Shown piece after piece: positions 29,131 to 41,489 of a stretch of 64,000 nt of DNA; positions within the stretch are counted from its first letter, which is position 1, and every line of letters begins with the position of its first letter. The DNA comes from Candidula unifasciata. Lineage: Eukaryota > Mollusca > Gastropoda > Stylommatophora > Geomitridae. The notes beneath the pieces are model-generated. The model searched no databases. It was not told the origin of the DNA and worked only from the letters and a program-made list of their open reading frames with translations. The position numbers and the translations under genes are program-made. Where the stretch lies: assembly GCA_905116865.2 (NCBI GenBank), contig CAJHNH020002480.1:432001-496000 (forward strand). The letters run 5' to 3'.

Positions 29131-30896
29131 AGTTATTGAAAAAAATAAAATGTTTAAATCACATCTGTCAGATTTAAACCATTATAAGATGTCTTTGTAA
29201 TAACTATTTAATAGAGGAGAGAACTGGTTTCTGCAACAATGGGGGTGAAAACCTTCGTATTTACATCTTTGAAGAATATTAAAGGGGTGAAAAGAATATA
29301 CTCATCTGCTTATATCAAAACAGTTCTTTTATAATAAATTGATCAGCATTAACCCTGTCTCCTTATACCAGGCCTGTTGCATCTGGTGTTATGAGTTAAG
29401 GAGTTCAAGAACCAGTTTCCTGATTCTCTTGAGGTGTCTGTTCTGCTGTTCATTTCAGTGCTGCAGTTATGTCATTGCAAGTGAACTTTGGTCAACCTCT
29501 TCATTGCATGCTCAGGATTTGGCTTTAACATTTAGATCATGAGGTGGCAGCAACTTTCTCTTTCATATTGCTGTGAGAAATACTCAGTTTATATTTTTTT
29601 TCTCCCCAGGATATGAATACTGTTTGTCCTTCCCCCCTCTCCCCAGTCTGTTCTGTTGTTTTCATTTGATAGCAGCATCCTTGTCTTGTTTAAGTCTGTC
29701 CCATTCTTTTCATTCAGCAGTAGCGTCCTATCTCAAACATATCCACCCATTCCTTGTAGATACAGTCACAAACAAATTTACACTCCATTTTTCTGTCATT
29801 CAGTATTTGCACTTTTGCTCCTTAATTGCATCTTGCTACCTTCTGGTTATCACAAACTGTTGTCTTTCCTAGAGAACTGTGTAAGTTGCAGCCAGAAATA
29901 ACAGCCAGGATGGATTAGTTTGCTTGATTAGGGACAGGCTTTAGTACAACAGTCAGAATGTGTTGGTGTGACTGAAAATGTTGTATTGTTTCCATCATAT
30001 CCACTGTAAGGTATACTTTCTCTTATGTTTATCAGATAAATGCTTTTTTTCCTTCTCATGTGCTATAATTTATATATGGGGAATTCTAAACATGGTGACA
30101 TTTGTTGCTTACAAGTAATTTTCATACATGTGCTCAGGTGTGGCTGTACTTCAAGCTGTTTCACTGTGAACAGGCCGCTTCACTGTGAACAAGCCATTTC
30201 ACTGTAAACAGTGTGTTCCATATTGAGTGCGTGGGTACTAGAAAGTCCGGACATATTTTATTCAAAGGTTGTTTATTGTATGATGATGTTACTGCCTAGT
30301 AATTTCCCCCTTCTTTTTTTGTACATTGACTTATTCAGCCTCTTGTTGTATCGATGCCATGTGTATTTATATGAATGTATACATATGAAGCATGTGTGGA
30401 AATGTGTCCCGTGACATTTTTCGTCATCAGTAACCGACAAGTTGAACATGCTACACACATGCTGATGTAAAGACATTCTTTAGCTTGCAGCTGTGGCTTG
30501 CTTCACTAGAAACATTCATTGGGCCTCAAATGTTTGTGCTATCAGTGTGTACAATTTGTTCTCCTCTGTGATAAACGCAGCAGCAGCCCTAAAATACTCT
30601 TTTTTTTTTTCTGTCTGCTTGGTGTAGATCCCCTTTGTGGGCAAGATGGTCTCCCTGGAGAGGGAGAATATTATTTGCTTAGTTTTTTAATTTCAGCAAG
30701 TAGAGTTTATGAAGCATTATTTGCTGTTGTCTTGTTTGTCGTGGGATTCCTTAATTAATACTATATTGGCTGTTGTAATTTCCTACCGCCTGGTTGCTGC
30801 TGGGTTCAGATCTTCTTTAAGACAGGATTTGTGTGCAGATCCTTGACTTTGTGATCAGCCTAGTCCCATAGAATGGATAATAGAATATGTCCTCCT
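29131..30896. other. Downstream of Rab1, no assigned element
   Basis: T-rich unique-looking DNA. Three tandem ~20-bp units (TTCACTGTGAACA) occur at about 30166-30210. Confidence 0.4.
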
Positions 30897-31020
30897 CCAT
30901 GTGGGTTCCAGGGAAGAAAGAAGAGAGCCCACTGTTCCTTAAGAAGTATTGTAGCAAAAGGTAATTAATAAAAAAAAATGTTTGTTGAAATTGGATATGT
31001 TGGGCTGAAAGTTATTCCTA
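30897..31020 (+). repeat. Family A SINE, degraded
   Basis: CCATGTGGGTTCCAGGG, GAGCCCACTGTTCC and AAGTATTGTAGCAAAAGG resemble the family A start and the similar relic at 24300. Confidence 0.5.
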
Positions 31021-31072
31021 TAAATAAACAGAGGGGGGAACCATTTGAGGCCGTTAAATATTATGAATTAAT

Positions 31073-31261
31073 CAAGTAACAGAAAGTATTGTGAACGGCA
31101 CTCATAGAAAGAAGTAGAAAGAGGCTCAGACGCCGTCTGAAGGTGACAGGTTCAATTCCCGGCACGGTAACTATAGCTTTCGATTTTTATGTTGTCTAGT
31201 GTGTTCTTCTATCTTTCTACTTCTTTCTATGAGTGCCGTTCACAATACTTTCTGTTACTTG
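31073..31261. repeat. Family G SINE forming a 49-bp perfect inverted repeat
   Basis: 31073-31121 and 31213-31261 are exact reverse complements over 49 nt. The 91-bp spacer has a tRNA-like B box (GGTTCAATTCC, 31149-31159) and the AACATAAAAATC family G body, reversed. It looks like a family G copy whose end was duplicated in inverse orientation. Confidence 0.85.
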
Positions 31262-31554
31262 GGCTGAAGGTTGCAAATATCACAGCCTAGCTGTAGGGCC
31301 AGCACAGCAGAAGAAAAAGACATCCTGGGAGGAAAGGCATAGTAGTGACCACTTCACTATGTGAAGGTCTTTCACCAAGAAATTATGCTCCTAGCACCGT
31401 GAGCCATGATTGCATAGATGTGGGGTTTTCTGCTTGTCATGTTTTGCGAGAGAGTCTGCTTGCAGTACATGATGTATTTTTGTGTGAAACTGTGGCATCA
31501 GGTTGGTGTCAGGATAGCTTATATGGTATATAAACATACGATTCTCTTCTACCC

Positions 31555-31850
31555 TAGGGCGTAGAGGTTTGCCAGAGAGATCGACAGAGTTCTTTGTCAG
31601 CACTGTTCATTCTGGCTTTGTCCCATTCCAGTCCTCTGTCAGTCAGGGACTGTTGGATGTCGTCTTCCCAGCAAACCCTGGTTCTTGGCCTCACATGACT
31701 GCCATGGTGGCCAATTAGCATTGTGCATGCATGTCCAAACCATCATAACTGTTACTGATCCACTTGAGTTTGTGAGGCCTTCGGTTTCAAGATCATGACG
31801 TATTGTCTGATTGTGAATTTTGTCCATTTCTTTTCATTTGGACCACCTTT
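31555..31850 (-). pseudogene. Probable LINE C-terminal scrap
   Basis: The minus strand carries KIHNQTIRHDLETEGLTNSS and VMMVWTCMHNANWPPWQ, which vaguely resemble post-RT LINE sequence. Weak evidence. Confidence 0.3.
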
Positions 31851-31959
31851 CTGAGATATCTCATTTCTGAGACCTGAATCTGACTTGTAAATAAGCATTT
31901 GAAATAAAGTGAACTGGTTTAGCAACAGTAAAAGATTGATTGTGAACTAACACATTGTT

Positions 31960-32510
31960 TTGTGCACTTTAGTTGTCACATTTTATTTGATCAGTGACAT
32001 GTTTGTTTTCTACTTTAAGTTAATTGGAAAAGTAGACTTGCTTCTTGATAAAGGGGCAACAGTGATTCCACATATTTGGGATGCCAGTATTGTGGAAGGT
32101 GCAGAATGGGCATTTAAAGCATGGATGGTTACCAAGCATCTGCACATATAAACATTACAAGACTTAACATGGATATACTGTCTGGGACAGGCAGGCATGC
32201 AAGGTAATGAAAGAGCAGGCTTTGTGGCCCAAAGCCACAGGGTTATGAACACTAATAATGGACAAGGCAGACATTCTAAAAATCCTGAATGAAACAGATG
32301 CTGGTGGGAGATGAAGCAACATGTGTAAGGTTGTGTGAGTTCAGTATTAAGTGTGGATCCAGCAAGAAAGGACATATGAGAGGAAGGGTATGGTATGTGT
32401 GCAACCAGTGTGCTGCTGGAACCGTCAGCATCTACACTTCAAGACATTTGCTGTGGGAGACTGAGCCTTGGTGGGTATGCCCGGTATGCTGTGATGTCAA
32501 TTGTTAAATC
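31960..32510 (+). pseudogene. LINE RNase H and 3' end fragment
   Basis: LLDKGATVIPHIWDASIVEG is followed by GQAGMQGNERAGF-like sequence, the end of an RNase H domain ('PGHAGIxGNExAD'). It ends in a cysteine-containing tail, TEPWWVCPVCCDVNC. The text recurs at 33225-33765, 37900-38175 and 52112-52585. Frames are broken. Confidence 0.7.
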
Positions 32511-33224
32511 AGTGATCATTGGGATGCCAGCATTAAAAAGGGGAAGTGACCAGCTCTCTTAAACAAACAATCCTGCCCAGAAAATTATGTTAGTTGTTTT
32601 GGGACTGTTTATGGTCCAGATCAGTACTGGCTGCAGATATATCCAAACTTGCCTTTGCCCGGATTTGGACCCCAGACACTGGTGTTGCAAAGCACATTCT
32701 CTAATCACTGTTGTGCCAGCTTTAACAGTGCCTCCTAGTATGGGATATGTGTATGTACGCTTGTTGTGTAATAAGAAGAGTTTGTAATTGACTTCTTCAT
32801 GTCAGACTGATGTTTCAGTTGCCAGGACATATTAAAAAACAACACTGTTACAAAAACCATACTGGAGGGAAAAGTTGAAAGACATCAAGAGATGAACAAA
32901 CAGCATTTTTAGAGAGGGTACATCCATCAGTGAAAGAAAGGATTTTGTAGATCTATCCTAGCCACCCACCATTATGGAGACAGCAGCTGATTGATTCAGG
33001 ACACAGAATGATGCTTCTGCTGTCCATATTTATCACCTTATGCTTCTGATGTCAGATAACATTTAGAGCTGTCTGTCTGTTTCCACTCTCGGATCTTTTA
33101 CTGAAAAATTTAACCAGCCCTGAGGGCAGATCCTAGACAGACTTTTCAACCCCTTTAGAGGTATTTGGGGCCCATCTTGCCTCACTTGAAAGGACTCGGA
33201 TCAGGGGCAAATCGTGGATTTTCT
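32511..33224. other. Intergenic, probable degraded repeat
   Basis: No confident assignment. Parts resemble diffused SINE or LINE text (CGGATTTGGACCCCAG). Confidence 0.3.
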
Positions 33225-33765
33225 GTCCAGGACATTGGGGTTTACTAGGTTACCAGAGGGCTTCAGCTGATTAGCTGCTGCTGCTTCTCTGGGCAGTGAG
33301 CTGTGAGCTCCTGTGTGGTAAAGCGGATGTGGTGAAGGCTTTCTGGGATCAAGTGGACAGTGCAATTGAGAGGACAGAGAAACCATACATTGAAATACTA
33401 ATTCAGTGGGGATGGGTAGAGATGATCTGGAAAATAATCAACACTGGGGGGCAAACATAGGCAGGCTTTTATAATCAGGTTGCACCTGGTACTATCAGTT
33501 TGCAGACACTTCTCTGGCTACTGAAGAAGGGGACGGAGCACATGTGGGAATGTCCTGAGTACGGTGATGTCAAGTCCTAATTCATTTATTTGTTTGAGGC
33601 CCATGGGACAGATACACAAAGAGGTACACCCTGCAGTCCAATCTGGGTCTGGTTACATACTGAGAAACTAGGCTAGCTTCTAAATAACTGGTAACAGTGA
33701 TTCCACATGTTTGGCATGCCAGTATTGCGGAAGGTGCTAATAGACATATGTCTTGTTGTACATTT
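33225..33765 (+). pseudogene. LINE 3' end, second fragment
   Basis: GKADVVKAFWDQVDSAIER, then PGTISLQTLLWLLKKGTEH and MWECPEYGDVKS with a stop match the C terminus of the RNase H LINE family. From ~33680 the CACATGTTTGGCATGCCAG text repeats the RNase H portion seen at 32070, so two fragments lie side by side in non-native order. Confidence 0.7.
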
Positions 33766-33804
33766 TGGGTTGTAGTTTTTCAACAGATAGCAGAACTCTA
33801 TAAT

Positions 33805-33890
33805 GATTTCTTAGTGTTCACCGACTGTAAACTGTGGTTGAAATTTATGGTTGTTCATCCATTTCTTAAGTTTTGTTCCAGAATTTTAAA
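33805..33890 (-). repeat. Family A SINE end, reversed
   Basis: GTGTTCACCGACTGTAAACTG, TGGTTGTTCATCCA and TTTTGTTCCAGAA match the reversed terminus. Confidence 0.6.
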
Positions 33891-35201
33891 ATTATAATAC
33901 TGCTTCTAAAACAATTTTTTTGTTAACTCTGTATATCCATGAAATTTTTTTTTTTTTTTTAAGATTTGATCTTTATATACTACATTCATGCCAGTGGGTT
34001 CGTTTTTATATATTGTTATAACAGTTATAATAGTGCGGTTAATGATAGCATGTAACTTGAAGCTGAAACCTTCTATAATGTTTTTCACCTCATACCTATA
34101 ACCAGCCTAGTGTGGATAATATATTTTGAAAAGACATTCCGATAATTCATTGTTTAATTGTGTTTGTTTCTGGTTTTCCAAACAAGTAGTGAAGCATGTG
34201 TGTGTTCATCTTGATTTCTTCTCATTATATTAAGAATAAGGGGTTAGAGTGGTATATTTTTTGAAAAATTTTCTTATGTTTTTTGTTTGTTTGTTTGACT
34301 GTTTCAGTCTCATCCATTGTTTTCACCTTGTGTTTCAGGCAGTAGTTAGACCATCTCCACTTGTTTTGGGTTGCTGTTATTGTCATTTGTAATTGTTTGC
34401 TAGTGACATGAACAAGTAAATGTAAGTTCAAGTGTTCTAAAAAACTCATGAAGATAAAACTGGTACAGTTGTGACTCCCTTTAGGCATTTTGCACCAGCC
34501 ATGTTTTATTTCATTCTTTCAGTACCAGTGTTAACACTCTTCTTCCCCCATGGTCATGCCAAGATGTAAATGTGTTGTGCCCATTTAGAACATGGCTGCG
34601 ATATTTAAGCCTTTTGGACGACACATCCAACTTATGCAGGCGTTTGCTACCCGGGTTAACCTTCCCGGTTTGCTGTTAATCTGACTTGTGATTTCCAAAC
34701 TGCTGTTGATACCGGCATCTAAGGAAGTTAAAGTAAAAGCCATATTCAGCAGACTCAGTTAATGTAACTAATAGGATTTACTGGTGTGTGTTTTAATAGC
34801 GGGATAAATCACATAGATGAAAGAAAATGTATTTCATATAAGGAGTGATCAATAAATGCACGGTGAGTTAGTTAGTTGCTTGGTACTGAATGGGTTAATT
34901 TCAGTGAACTACTCTTGGATCATGAGCAGTTTGTTTTTTTTTTAATTGTTTTTGTCTCCTTTATTACAATCAGGTAACGAACATCAGTGATTTATAATTG
35001 TCATAACTTGAAGAGTTCTTAGTAAACATCAGTGTATTGATACTTATAAGTAGCCAGTGATTTACAATGGTAACACAAGATAACAATTAGCCAAACAGAT
35101 TTTGTGGGCTCTGGGGAGGCTGTTTGTTGTATTTTTGGTGCATTGTATCATGCCCATCATCTTCAGATAGACAAATTTAATGCACTTTAATATCATTCAT
35201 A
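33891..35201. other. Intergenic or distal 3' UTR, nothing recognised
   Basis: AT-rich, low in known repeats compared with the flanks. That would suit a distal Rab1 3' UTR, but there is no direct proof. Confidence 0.3.
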
Positions 35202-35284
35202 AATAAAATGCATGTACATAATTGGCTGTCTGTGTTTAGTTATTGGTACCTGGAGTTTTAAAAATAAAAAAAAGCCCCATTTTG

Positions 35285-35514
35285 GATGCTATTAGGTGTA
35301 TTCAGCATAGAGGGCTGAAATTTTATAGACCAGTTGTCACTTGGCTGATGTGATCAGCATTATGTGGGCGGCCCTTACTTTCCAGGAGTGTCTGACACCC
35401 ATTTTAGGTTGGGTCTGTCTGGGAGCCAATGTCATTTTTGAACAGATACAGATTTGAACCTACAACCTTTGAGCCCGAGACGAGTATCTAGCTGCTACAT
35501 CATGACAGCTGCCA
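35285..35514 (-). repeat. Family D SINE, reversed, near full length
   Basis: TGATGTGATCAGCATTATGTG, CACCCATTTTAGGTTGGGTC, GGGAGCCAATGTCATTTTTG, then a reversed tRNA-like head with ATTTGAACCTACAACCTTTG and CTGCTACATCATGACAGC. Confidence 0.75.
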
Positions 35515-36894
35515 CTGAAAGTTTTCCTGTTGTCGATATGGTAACTTGTTCTGGGATTCAACAACACAGCAGACATTAATATATAAGTGAGGAAGCAGCG
35601 GATCAGCAGACATTATTATATTACCATAAAGAAACTGAAAGGAAATATAGTGTCACTTCAAAATCTGCCTCTGAAACAAAGAATGAAAAACTGATTTAAA
35701 ACGTTAAAAACTTATCAAAACCCGGCATTATGAAGCGTGTTCGCAATGCCTAAGCCACAGACGACGACTAAAAAACTGTCTACAGAAGAGAAAAGACAAT
35801 TTTATCTGGTTTTAGGAAGTTGAACAGGATGTCTGGTATTTGCTGTCTTGGTTTTGCCAGCTAGGGTGAGGTTCTTGTAGTCTCGATGGAGATCAAACTG
35901 TTTTGACATGGGAAGTATCTTCTTCTTTACTCCTAGAATGCGTCGCAGCGTCAAGGCAAGAAAAGATCTCTGGAGCAGTCCCTTCTGTTTGTTTTGTATA
36001 AAGTACTTTCCAGTGTCTCCGATAATTCTGCACTTCATATTTTGCTTGGTCCGCCTCTGGTTCTGTTACTGCTGTATCTGTAAAAAATCACTGTCTGTGG
36101 TGCCCTGTCTGATGCCAATCTTGTTACAGAATTATAAATTTTCAAAATATGATCTAAAATGTAAGACACCAGAAGCTTCTTCCTTCTTCGTGTTTACCGG
36201 CTGTAAACTTTTCCAGTCGTTTCTCTGGTCTGTCTACAAGCAAAGCCCTCTTTACAGCATTATGGAACCCTGGACAAACCAGTGTGCTGGGGGACTGAAC
36301 TGCAACGGACTAAACAACCATCGGGTTTTGACTTGAACGGGAGTTCTACACCGAGACGTTGCAACTGTTAGCCCGTGTCCATCTGAATTATAGTGTGTTT
36401 TGATTCAAGTGTGGCGACTGAAAGTCTGTTTAATAATGTACTTTGCTGGACAGTAGTATCAGAACAGTGTTCGACAGAGACAGGATTTTGTGCAGTAATG
36501 TATGCGGGAAGCTCGCTAGGTATTGAAGTTATTCTGTTAGCGGGGTTAGCGTAGTAATTAGAGGCTTGATCTGTCCTCACACATCCGCCCGCACCTTACA
36601 GACTCCCCACTGTCCTAGGGTGGAGTCCAGTGGCAGGGAAAAGAGCTTGAATCGGAAACACGGGTGGGTTTGGCCCCGAAATTATCTGTAGAACTGGAAG
36701 GCCTGAAAGTGAGTGGTTATTTTAAAAGTGCAAATGGAAAAGGCTGAGTTGAAAACAGCTGAACCCTCTTTTAAAAAGGTTGCAGGGTCTTGTAAAGTTC
36801 TTTACTCAAAGTGATTATTACGAAACGCCTACTACGCGTTCGCAACACCTAAGTCACAGACACTGGCGCTATAATGGGATTCACTATTAAAGTT
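35515..36894. other. Intergenic with SINE scraps
   Basis: Family B head scraps on the minus strand lie at ~35725-35768 and ~36820-36870 (CGTTCGCAACACCTAAGTCAC). A family A end scrap lies near 36185. Otherwise unassigned. Confidence 0.5.
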
Positions 36895-37125
36895 AGATGC
36901 TTATCCTTTACAGGACATTGCAGAACCAACCCCAGCATTTGTTGGCTGTTGTGGGTTTTCTGGCAAATTTTACGTTCAGTTGTTTGTCATTGCTGCCTAA
37001 AGGGTCAGCTCTGGGTACCACTGTCGAAACCAATGCAAGACTAATTGTTCACAGCTGGAATCGAACCGGGCCCCTCGGCATTACGAAGCGATTTCGCAAC
37101 GCCTAAGCCACAAACGCCGATTAAT
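36895..37125 (-). repeat. Family B tRNA-derived SINE, reversed
   Basis: TATCCTTTACAGGACATTGCA, TTTGTCATTGCTGCC, TGGAATCGAACCGGGCC (reversed B box) and CGCAACGCCTAAGCCACA (reversed A box). Near full length. Confidence 0.88.
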
Positions 37126-37317
37126 TATTAAAGAAAGAGTATTTTGGTTGAGCGTAGTAAGTTCCTGAACTGTTTGCAGATATTCGAATGTGGTTGTTCA
37201 ACAATTTATGATGTCACATCCTGATAATCAAGTGCTTCATCCTAATACATTATCCTAAGCATTATCATACTTCTCGTCCTTTACCGGATGAAATTTTTCG
37301 TTGTTTGAAGCTTTGCC

Positions 37318-37478
37318 AGGGGCCGCAATATAGCCTGGCCATAAATATGGCCTAAAAACTGAAGCCGGTTTCTGGGACCTCTCCACGGTGATCCTCACCC
37401 ACATGGTGGCACATTGTGTCATCGGGTGTTTATCGCTTGTGTGATGTCCTGGTGGGGTAGAAAGTCAGTCAGTCAATA
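37318..37478 (+). repeat. Family F repeat with CAGT tail
   Basis: TTTCTGGGACCTCTCCACGG, GGCACATTGTGTCATCGGGT and TGATGTCCTGGTGGGGTAGA are followed by AGTCAGTCAGTCA. Confidence 0.75.
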
Positions 37479-37899
37479 CTTTTAGCAATTTAACTAGTAG
37501 AATCGATTGTGAATAGAACTGTAATATAGAAAACAGTACCCAAAATAAGACACAATATAGCAGTATATGTTGTATGTATTAACTTTACGGACGGTAATTA
37601 CAAGGACAGGAACGGCAATATTTTCAACAATAAAATACAGTCGTTAAAAATACACCGTGTACCTTAGTTTAAAAAAAAAAACACTTTGGGTCTCCATGAC
37701 GAAGTGGTCAAACCGTTGGCCTCGTTCTCTCGTTTAATTCACGAATGCAGTTTTTACGGAGACCCTGGTGATCGTCGCTGGAGCTATGGAGTTCATACAT
37801 TGTGCGGCGGCAGACGATTAACTGTTCAGCGGAGAAAGACCATACATATGGGATAAAAACACGGTGCAATGAAGTCGATTCCCTCGACTTGAATTTAAC

Positions 37900-38175
37900 T
37901 TTAAATCACACACACACATGCCATTCTCGATATGTATAGAACAGGCAACGCAATTAGTAGAGAATCAAGATTATTATGGCCTGGAGAGAATGAGGCACCT
38001 GGGTGTAATTAGAGGGTCTGGCCGGCTCACTACACTCAGAGGAAAGGCAAAACAGACATATAACCAGATTGTGACCGGTACCATCAGTATTGGAACTCTG
38101 CACTGGCTGCTGAAGATGAGGGCGAAGCACGCATGGGAGTGCCCCGAGTGCTGTGATGTCTATTCTTGACTCAAC
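37900..38175 (+). pseudogene. LINE C-terminal end with CPxC tail
   Basis: A clean frame reads YGLERMRHLGVIRGSGRLTT, then TYNQIVTGTISIGTLHWLLK and HAWECPECCDVYS with a stop. It is the best preserved copy of this LINE family's C terminus. The 5' side is truncated. The CPECC motif may be a small zinc-binding tail. Confidence 0.75.
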
Positions 38176-38337
38176 TCTCGATATGTACATAAATTTTGAA
38201 GTCAAACAATGTGCTAGAGCAGTAGTCTTCCATTTAACTAAGACCTGGAGACCTCTTTTGTTTATCGAAATTGTTACGTACTCTATCTTCTTCTTCTTCC
38301 TCCGCATTCCGAGCCCTTGAGGTTCACTGCTGCAGAT

Positions 38338-38611
38338 CCCCGTGTGGGTTCCGGGGCCCTATTATAGGGAAAACAAGAATAGACCCACTGCCTACCCAAA
38401 AGCATGTCGACTAATTGGGAGTTTCCTTCGAAGTCGGAGTGCATTTGCCTGAGAGGCAAGGAACCAGCAGTCTGCACACAAATGAGTCTGATCTGTCAAA
38501 CGGATGCACACGCCAAACTCAGGTTCTGGAACAGGACTGCAGTCCATAAGTGGATGAACAACCAGAACTTTCCACCGGAGTTTGCAGCTGGTGAACGCGA
38601 AGAAGAAGAAG
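38338..38611 (+). mobile_element. Full-length family A SINE with target duplications
   Basis: ACTGCTGCAGAT at 38326-38337 pairs with ACTACTGCAGAT at 38612-38623. The element starts CCCGTGTGGGTTCCGGGGCC and ends in a GAA run. Confidence 0.88.
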
Positions 38612-38623
38612 ACTACTGCAGAT

Positions 38624-39724
38624 ATCACCCGCCTCCATTCATCTCTCTGGTTGGCCTTCTTTTTCCAGTCGATTACACCAGGTGTTTGCAGGTCTGTCTG
38701 GATATTATTTTTCCATCGTCTTCTCACATACCCTATACTTTTAATAATTATACTAAAGAACTTAGAATTTTTAAATCATTATAGGGAAAGCAGTAATTTG
38801 TTACTTTAAAATGTGGCAGACACTTCTCTTTCTGTCAAATTTGTCTCCTCTGAACCTCCCCCACACAAATACGTTATTTAACTATCCCCACCTGAACTTT
38901 AAATTGCGATTTGGTTTTGTTCCACCACTCGTTCCTGGCATTTCGCAAGCCTATTTCAGTTTGTACAAGTAGGGTTTTGCAAATAGGTGTAGGACTGAGC
39001 TTCGGCAAGATCGTTAATGAACTAAACCACCAGCCATAGACTGTTTTGTAAAATGGGAGGTCTTCTTTTTTTTTTTCTTCTCCCAGTTATCGAAATGTTG
39101 GAAGAAAGTGAAAGGATATTTTTGTGCTTTTTATAATGCGTTGTATAAGTTTATCTTCATTTCTCAAAGACTTTTCGTTCCTTCTTTCCAGAACTGAATG
39201 TTTAACTTTGCTACATACAATTTCGGTTATAATTATGGTCTACTTTTCCCTCTACCAATTTCAATGGCTTAAGTGGCTCGTTGTACCATTAGTTGTGGCT
39301 TATTGTCCCTAACTGTGTGTTATGTTCTGCTTTCTGAACATCTCTGGGTAAAGGCTATTCTTGATGTCGTTCCTTTTTCGCATGGTCTACCCCTTGTTGT
39401 GTGTTTCTTTGTTTTACATCACGTGTTCACTGTATTTATTCAGCGTAGCTCTCTGTAGTAGTTTGTACTACGGAATCCTAAAACATAAGGTGCCTTAGTG
39501 AAACAAAGCATATACCAAAAGAGGAGAAGGACATACAAGGTTCGACAATTAGTTAATGAGACTGTTTTGATTATGGCCAAGACAAAAAGACCATCTATGA
39601 AGCAAAACATGGAATCCTAAGAGTCAACTTCTATGATCTGGCAACTTTTCATCGCCGCCTAATAAGCAGACAGCAAACAAGCAGCTATTTGGTGACCTAG
39701 GCAGAGGTGCATTGTTATGTAATC
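38624..39724. other. Intergenic, nothing clear
   Basis: The start (to ~38720) resembles reversed LINE text similar to 14385-14605. The rest is AT-rich without assignment. Confidence 0.35.
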
Positions 39725-40130
39725 AGCATGGAGGAAAAAAACAAAACATTAAATTCTGTTTGAAATTCAGAAAAAGCGCCATTGAGACAGCTGACGTCAA
39801 AAAATGATCTTCTTGAATCCGTTCTCTGACTTTTGCAATCATATTCTCATTACGAACAGAAGTTGGGCGTCCAGCTCTAGTTGCATTAGTAATCACTTCC
39901 ACACCACTTTTGAATTGTGAATACCACCTGAAAATCTGTGCACGAGATTACTAATTATCCCAATAAACTTGTTGCATCAAATTGGTGTTAATAGAGAGAC
40001 CATTCGTAAAATTTAAGCGCAAGATTTGGGCAAGAAAAGAAGTTGCTTGCTGGTTTGTACCTTTTTCATGACATTGCACCGGCTTACTGGGCGGTAGTTG
40101 TACGAAAATTGTTGGCCCTGAAATGAGTGT
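39725..40130. pseudogene. Rearranged mariner-like transposase debris
   Basis: On the plus strand, 39740-39800 gives KFCLKFRKSAIETAD, like a mariner N terminus. The minus strand at ~39960-39830 gives FRWYSQFKSGVEV and RAGRPTSVRNENMIAKVRE, like the helix-turn-helix linker region. Back on the plus strand, ~40055-40110 gives FHDIAPAYWAVVVRKLLA, corresponding to the HDNAPAH catalytic motif. Fragments in opposite orientations show internal inversion, and the catalytic motif is degraded. Confidence 0.6.
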
Positions 40131-40144
40131 GTTTTCTCAACCAT

Positions 40145-41405
40145 GCTCCACTTCCAAAACCAGGCAAAGATCATTCCAGACTCAGCGGTTTCAGGATTAT
40201 CACTCTACAAAATACCTTTGGCAAGGTGCTAGAGAAGATTACTGAAGAGCTCCTGCCAAAAGGTTTTGCTAGTTACCGGCCACGGAAAGATATCTGGTCA
40301 AATGCAGTTACTTTTCCTATTGATGTTTTTAAGGGGTTCCAGAACAGACAGGAGACGGTTGTGGCAGCACTTGATCTTGAGGATGCCTATAATAGAGCCA
40401 GATATGATATTTTGATTTCTGCACTCATGGAGAAGGGGGTTTGTCCGTGGTTTGTGAACTGGATTGCAGATGTCCTGCATTCACGTATGGTTGCCCTTTG
40501 CCTGGGCACGTGGACTTCAGAACCATGTAATAGACCACCCTATGGTTCTGCAAATTTACCATTGCTCTTTAATGTGTATACAAACAAGATGGCAGAACTT
40601 GAATCACCATGTGTTAAAAGAATATTGACATTTGTCAATGATGTTATTGTATACAAGCATGAGAGAGATAGGCGATGGAAGCTCACGAGCTACAGACAAC
40701 TGTAGACAAAGTGATTGATTGGTGTGCAGAAATAGGTGCTGTCGTCAATTCAGAAAAGGCAGCTGTTTTGTGGTGTTCTCCAGACAATAGAATTGTAAAA
40801 GCTAATGTTTCAAACCTCGCAGTTAATAACAGTAACATCAAAAGAGAAAACAAACTCAGGTATTTTGGTATAATTTTCGATAGAAGACTGTCCTTCAGGG
40901 ATCCTGGGGAGGCAGTTGCGGTGGAATGCCAGAAAGGACTCAATGCTCTCAAGATTATGGCAACAATGGACATGGAACAAAGAATATTGTTCATAATGTT
41001 CCAGCATGTGATCCTGTCGGTGATAGATTATGGACTTGGCATGCTTACCATATCAAATAGATATCTGATGAAACTTGAACGCATACAGAATGAAGCCATG
41101 CGGGTAATTCTGAGATGTACTAGAGATACCCCTGTAGTAAATACTTGCACTGCCTACTATTGCAGACAGGCTCAAAGTTCTGCAAGTAAAGTCGTATCTC
41201 AGAGTAGCTGCGGACAAGAAGCACCTCCTGCATGAAACCCTGGGTAAAGATAAGGGTCACAGACTGGAAAGAGGAAAGTCTTTGATGGCGCAAGCTGAAA
41301 ACACAATTGGACATGTGTGCAGGCTTGATAAATTAAGGCGAGGAGAGGAGTGGGTCAAAGTATTCGATCAGGTTTCAGACTTGTGTAATCACTTTAGGAC
41401 GTGAG
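40145..41405 (+). pseudogene. Non-LTR retrotransposon RT, frameshifted
   Basis: The first frame (to 40705) has PKPGKDHSRLSGFRIITLQN, FGKVLEKI, AALDLEDAYNRARYD and LLFNVYTNKM. The catalytic motif is FVND where an active RT has F/YADD, so a catalytic Asp is lost. A frameshift near 40675 leads to a second frame with LRYFGIIFDRRLSF and VIDYGLGMLTISNRYLMKLE. A further shift near 41140 gives a C-terminal stretch ending at ~41403. The family is Jockey/I/CR1-like; RNase H pieces of a similar element lie elsewhere in the window. Confidence 0.85.
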
Positions 41406-41489
41406 TGCAGGGACTGGCCACCTGGTGCTTGCTGCAGAATCAGAAGTTTAACAAATGATTCATGACAATTCCCGCCCAGGTGATGTGAT

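Larger units (their letters stand above)
28524..35207 (+). other. Possible long Rab1 3' UTR with repeats
   Basis: The extent is unknown. AATAAA occurs at 28753-28758, 29144-29149, 29333-29338, 31903-31908 and 35202-35207. The first, 230 nt past the stop, is the simplest site. A longer UTR would run through several SINE and LINE copies. Confidence 0.3.
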
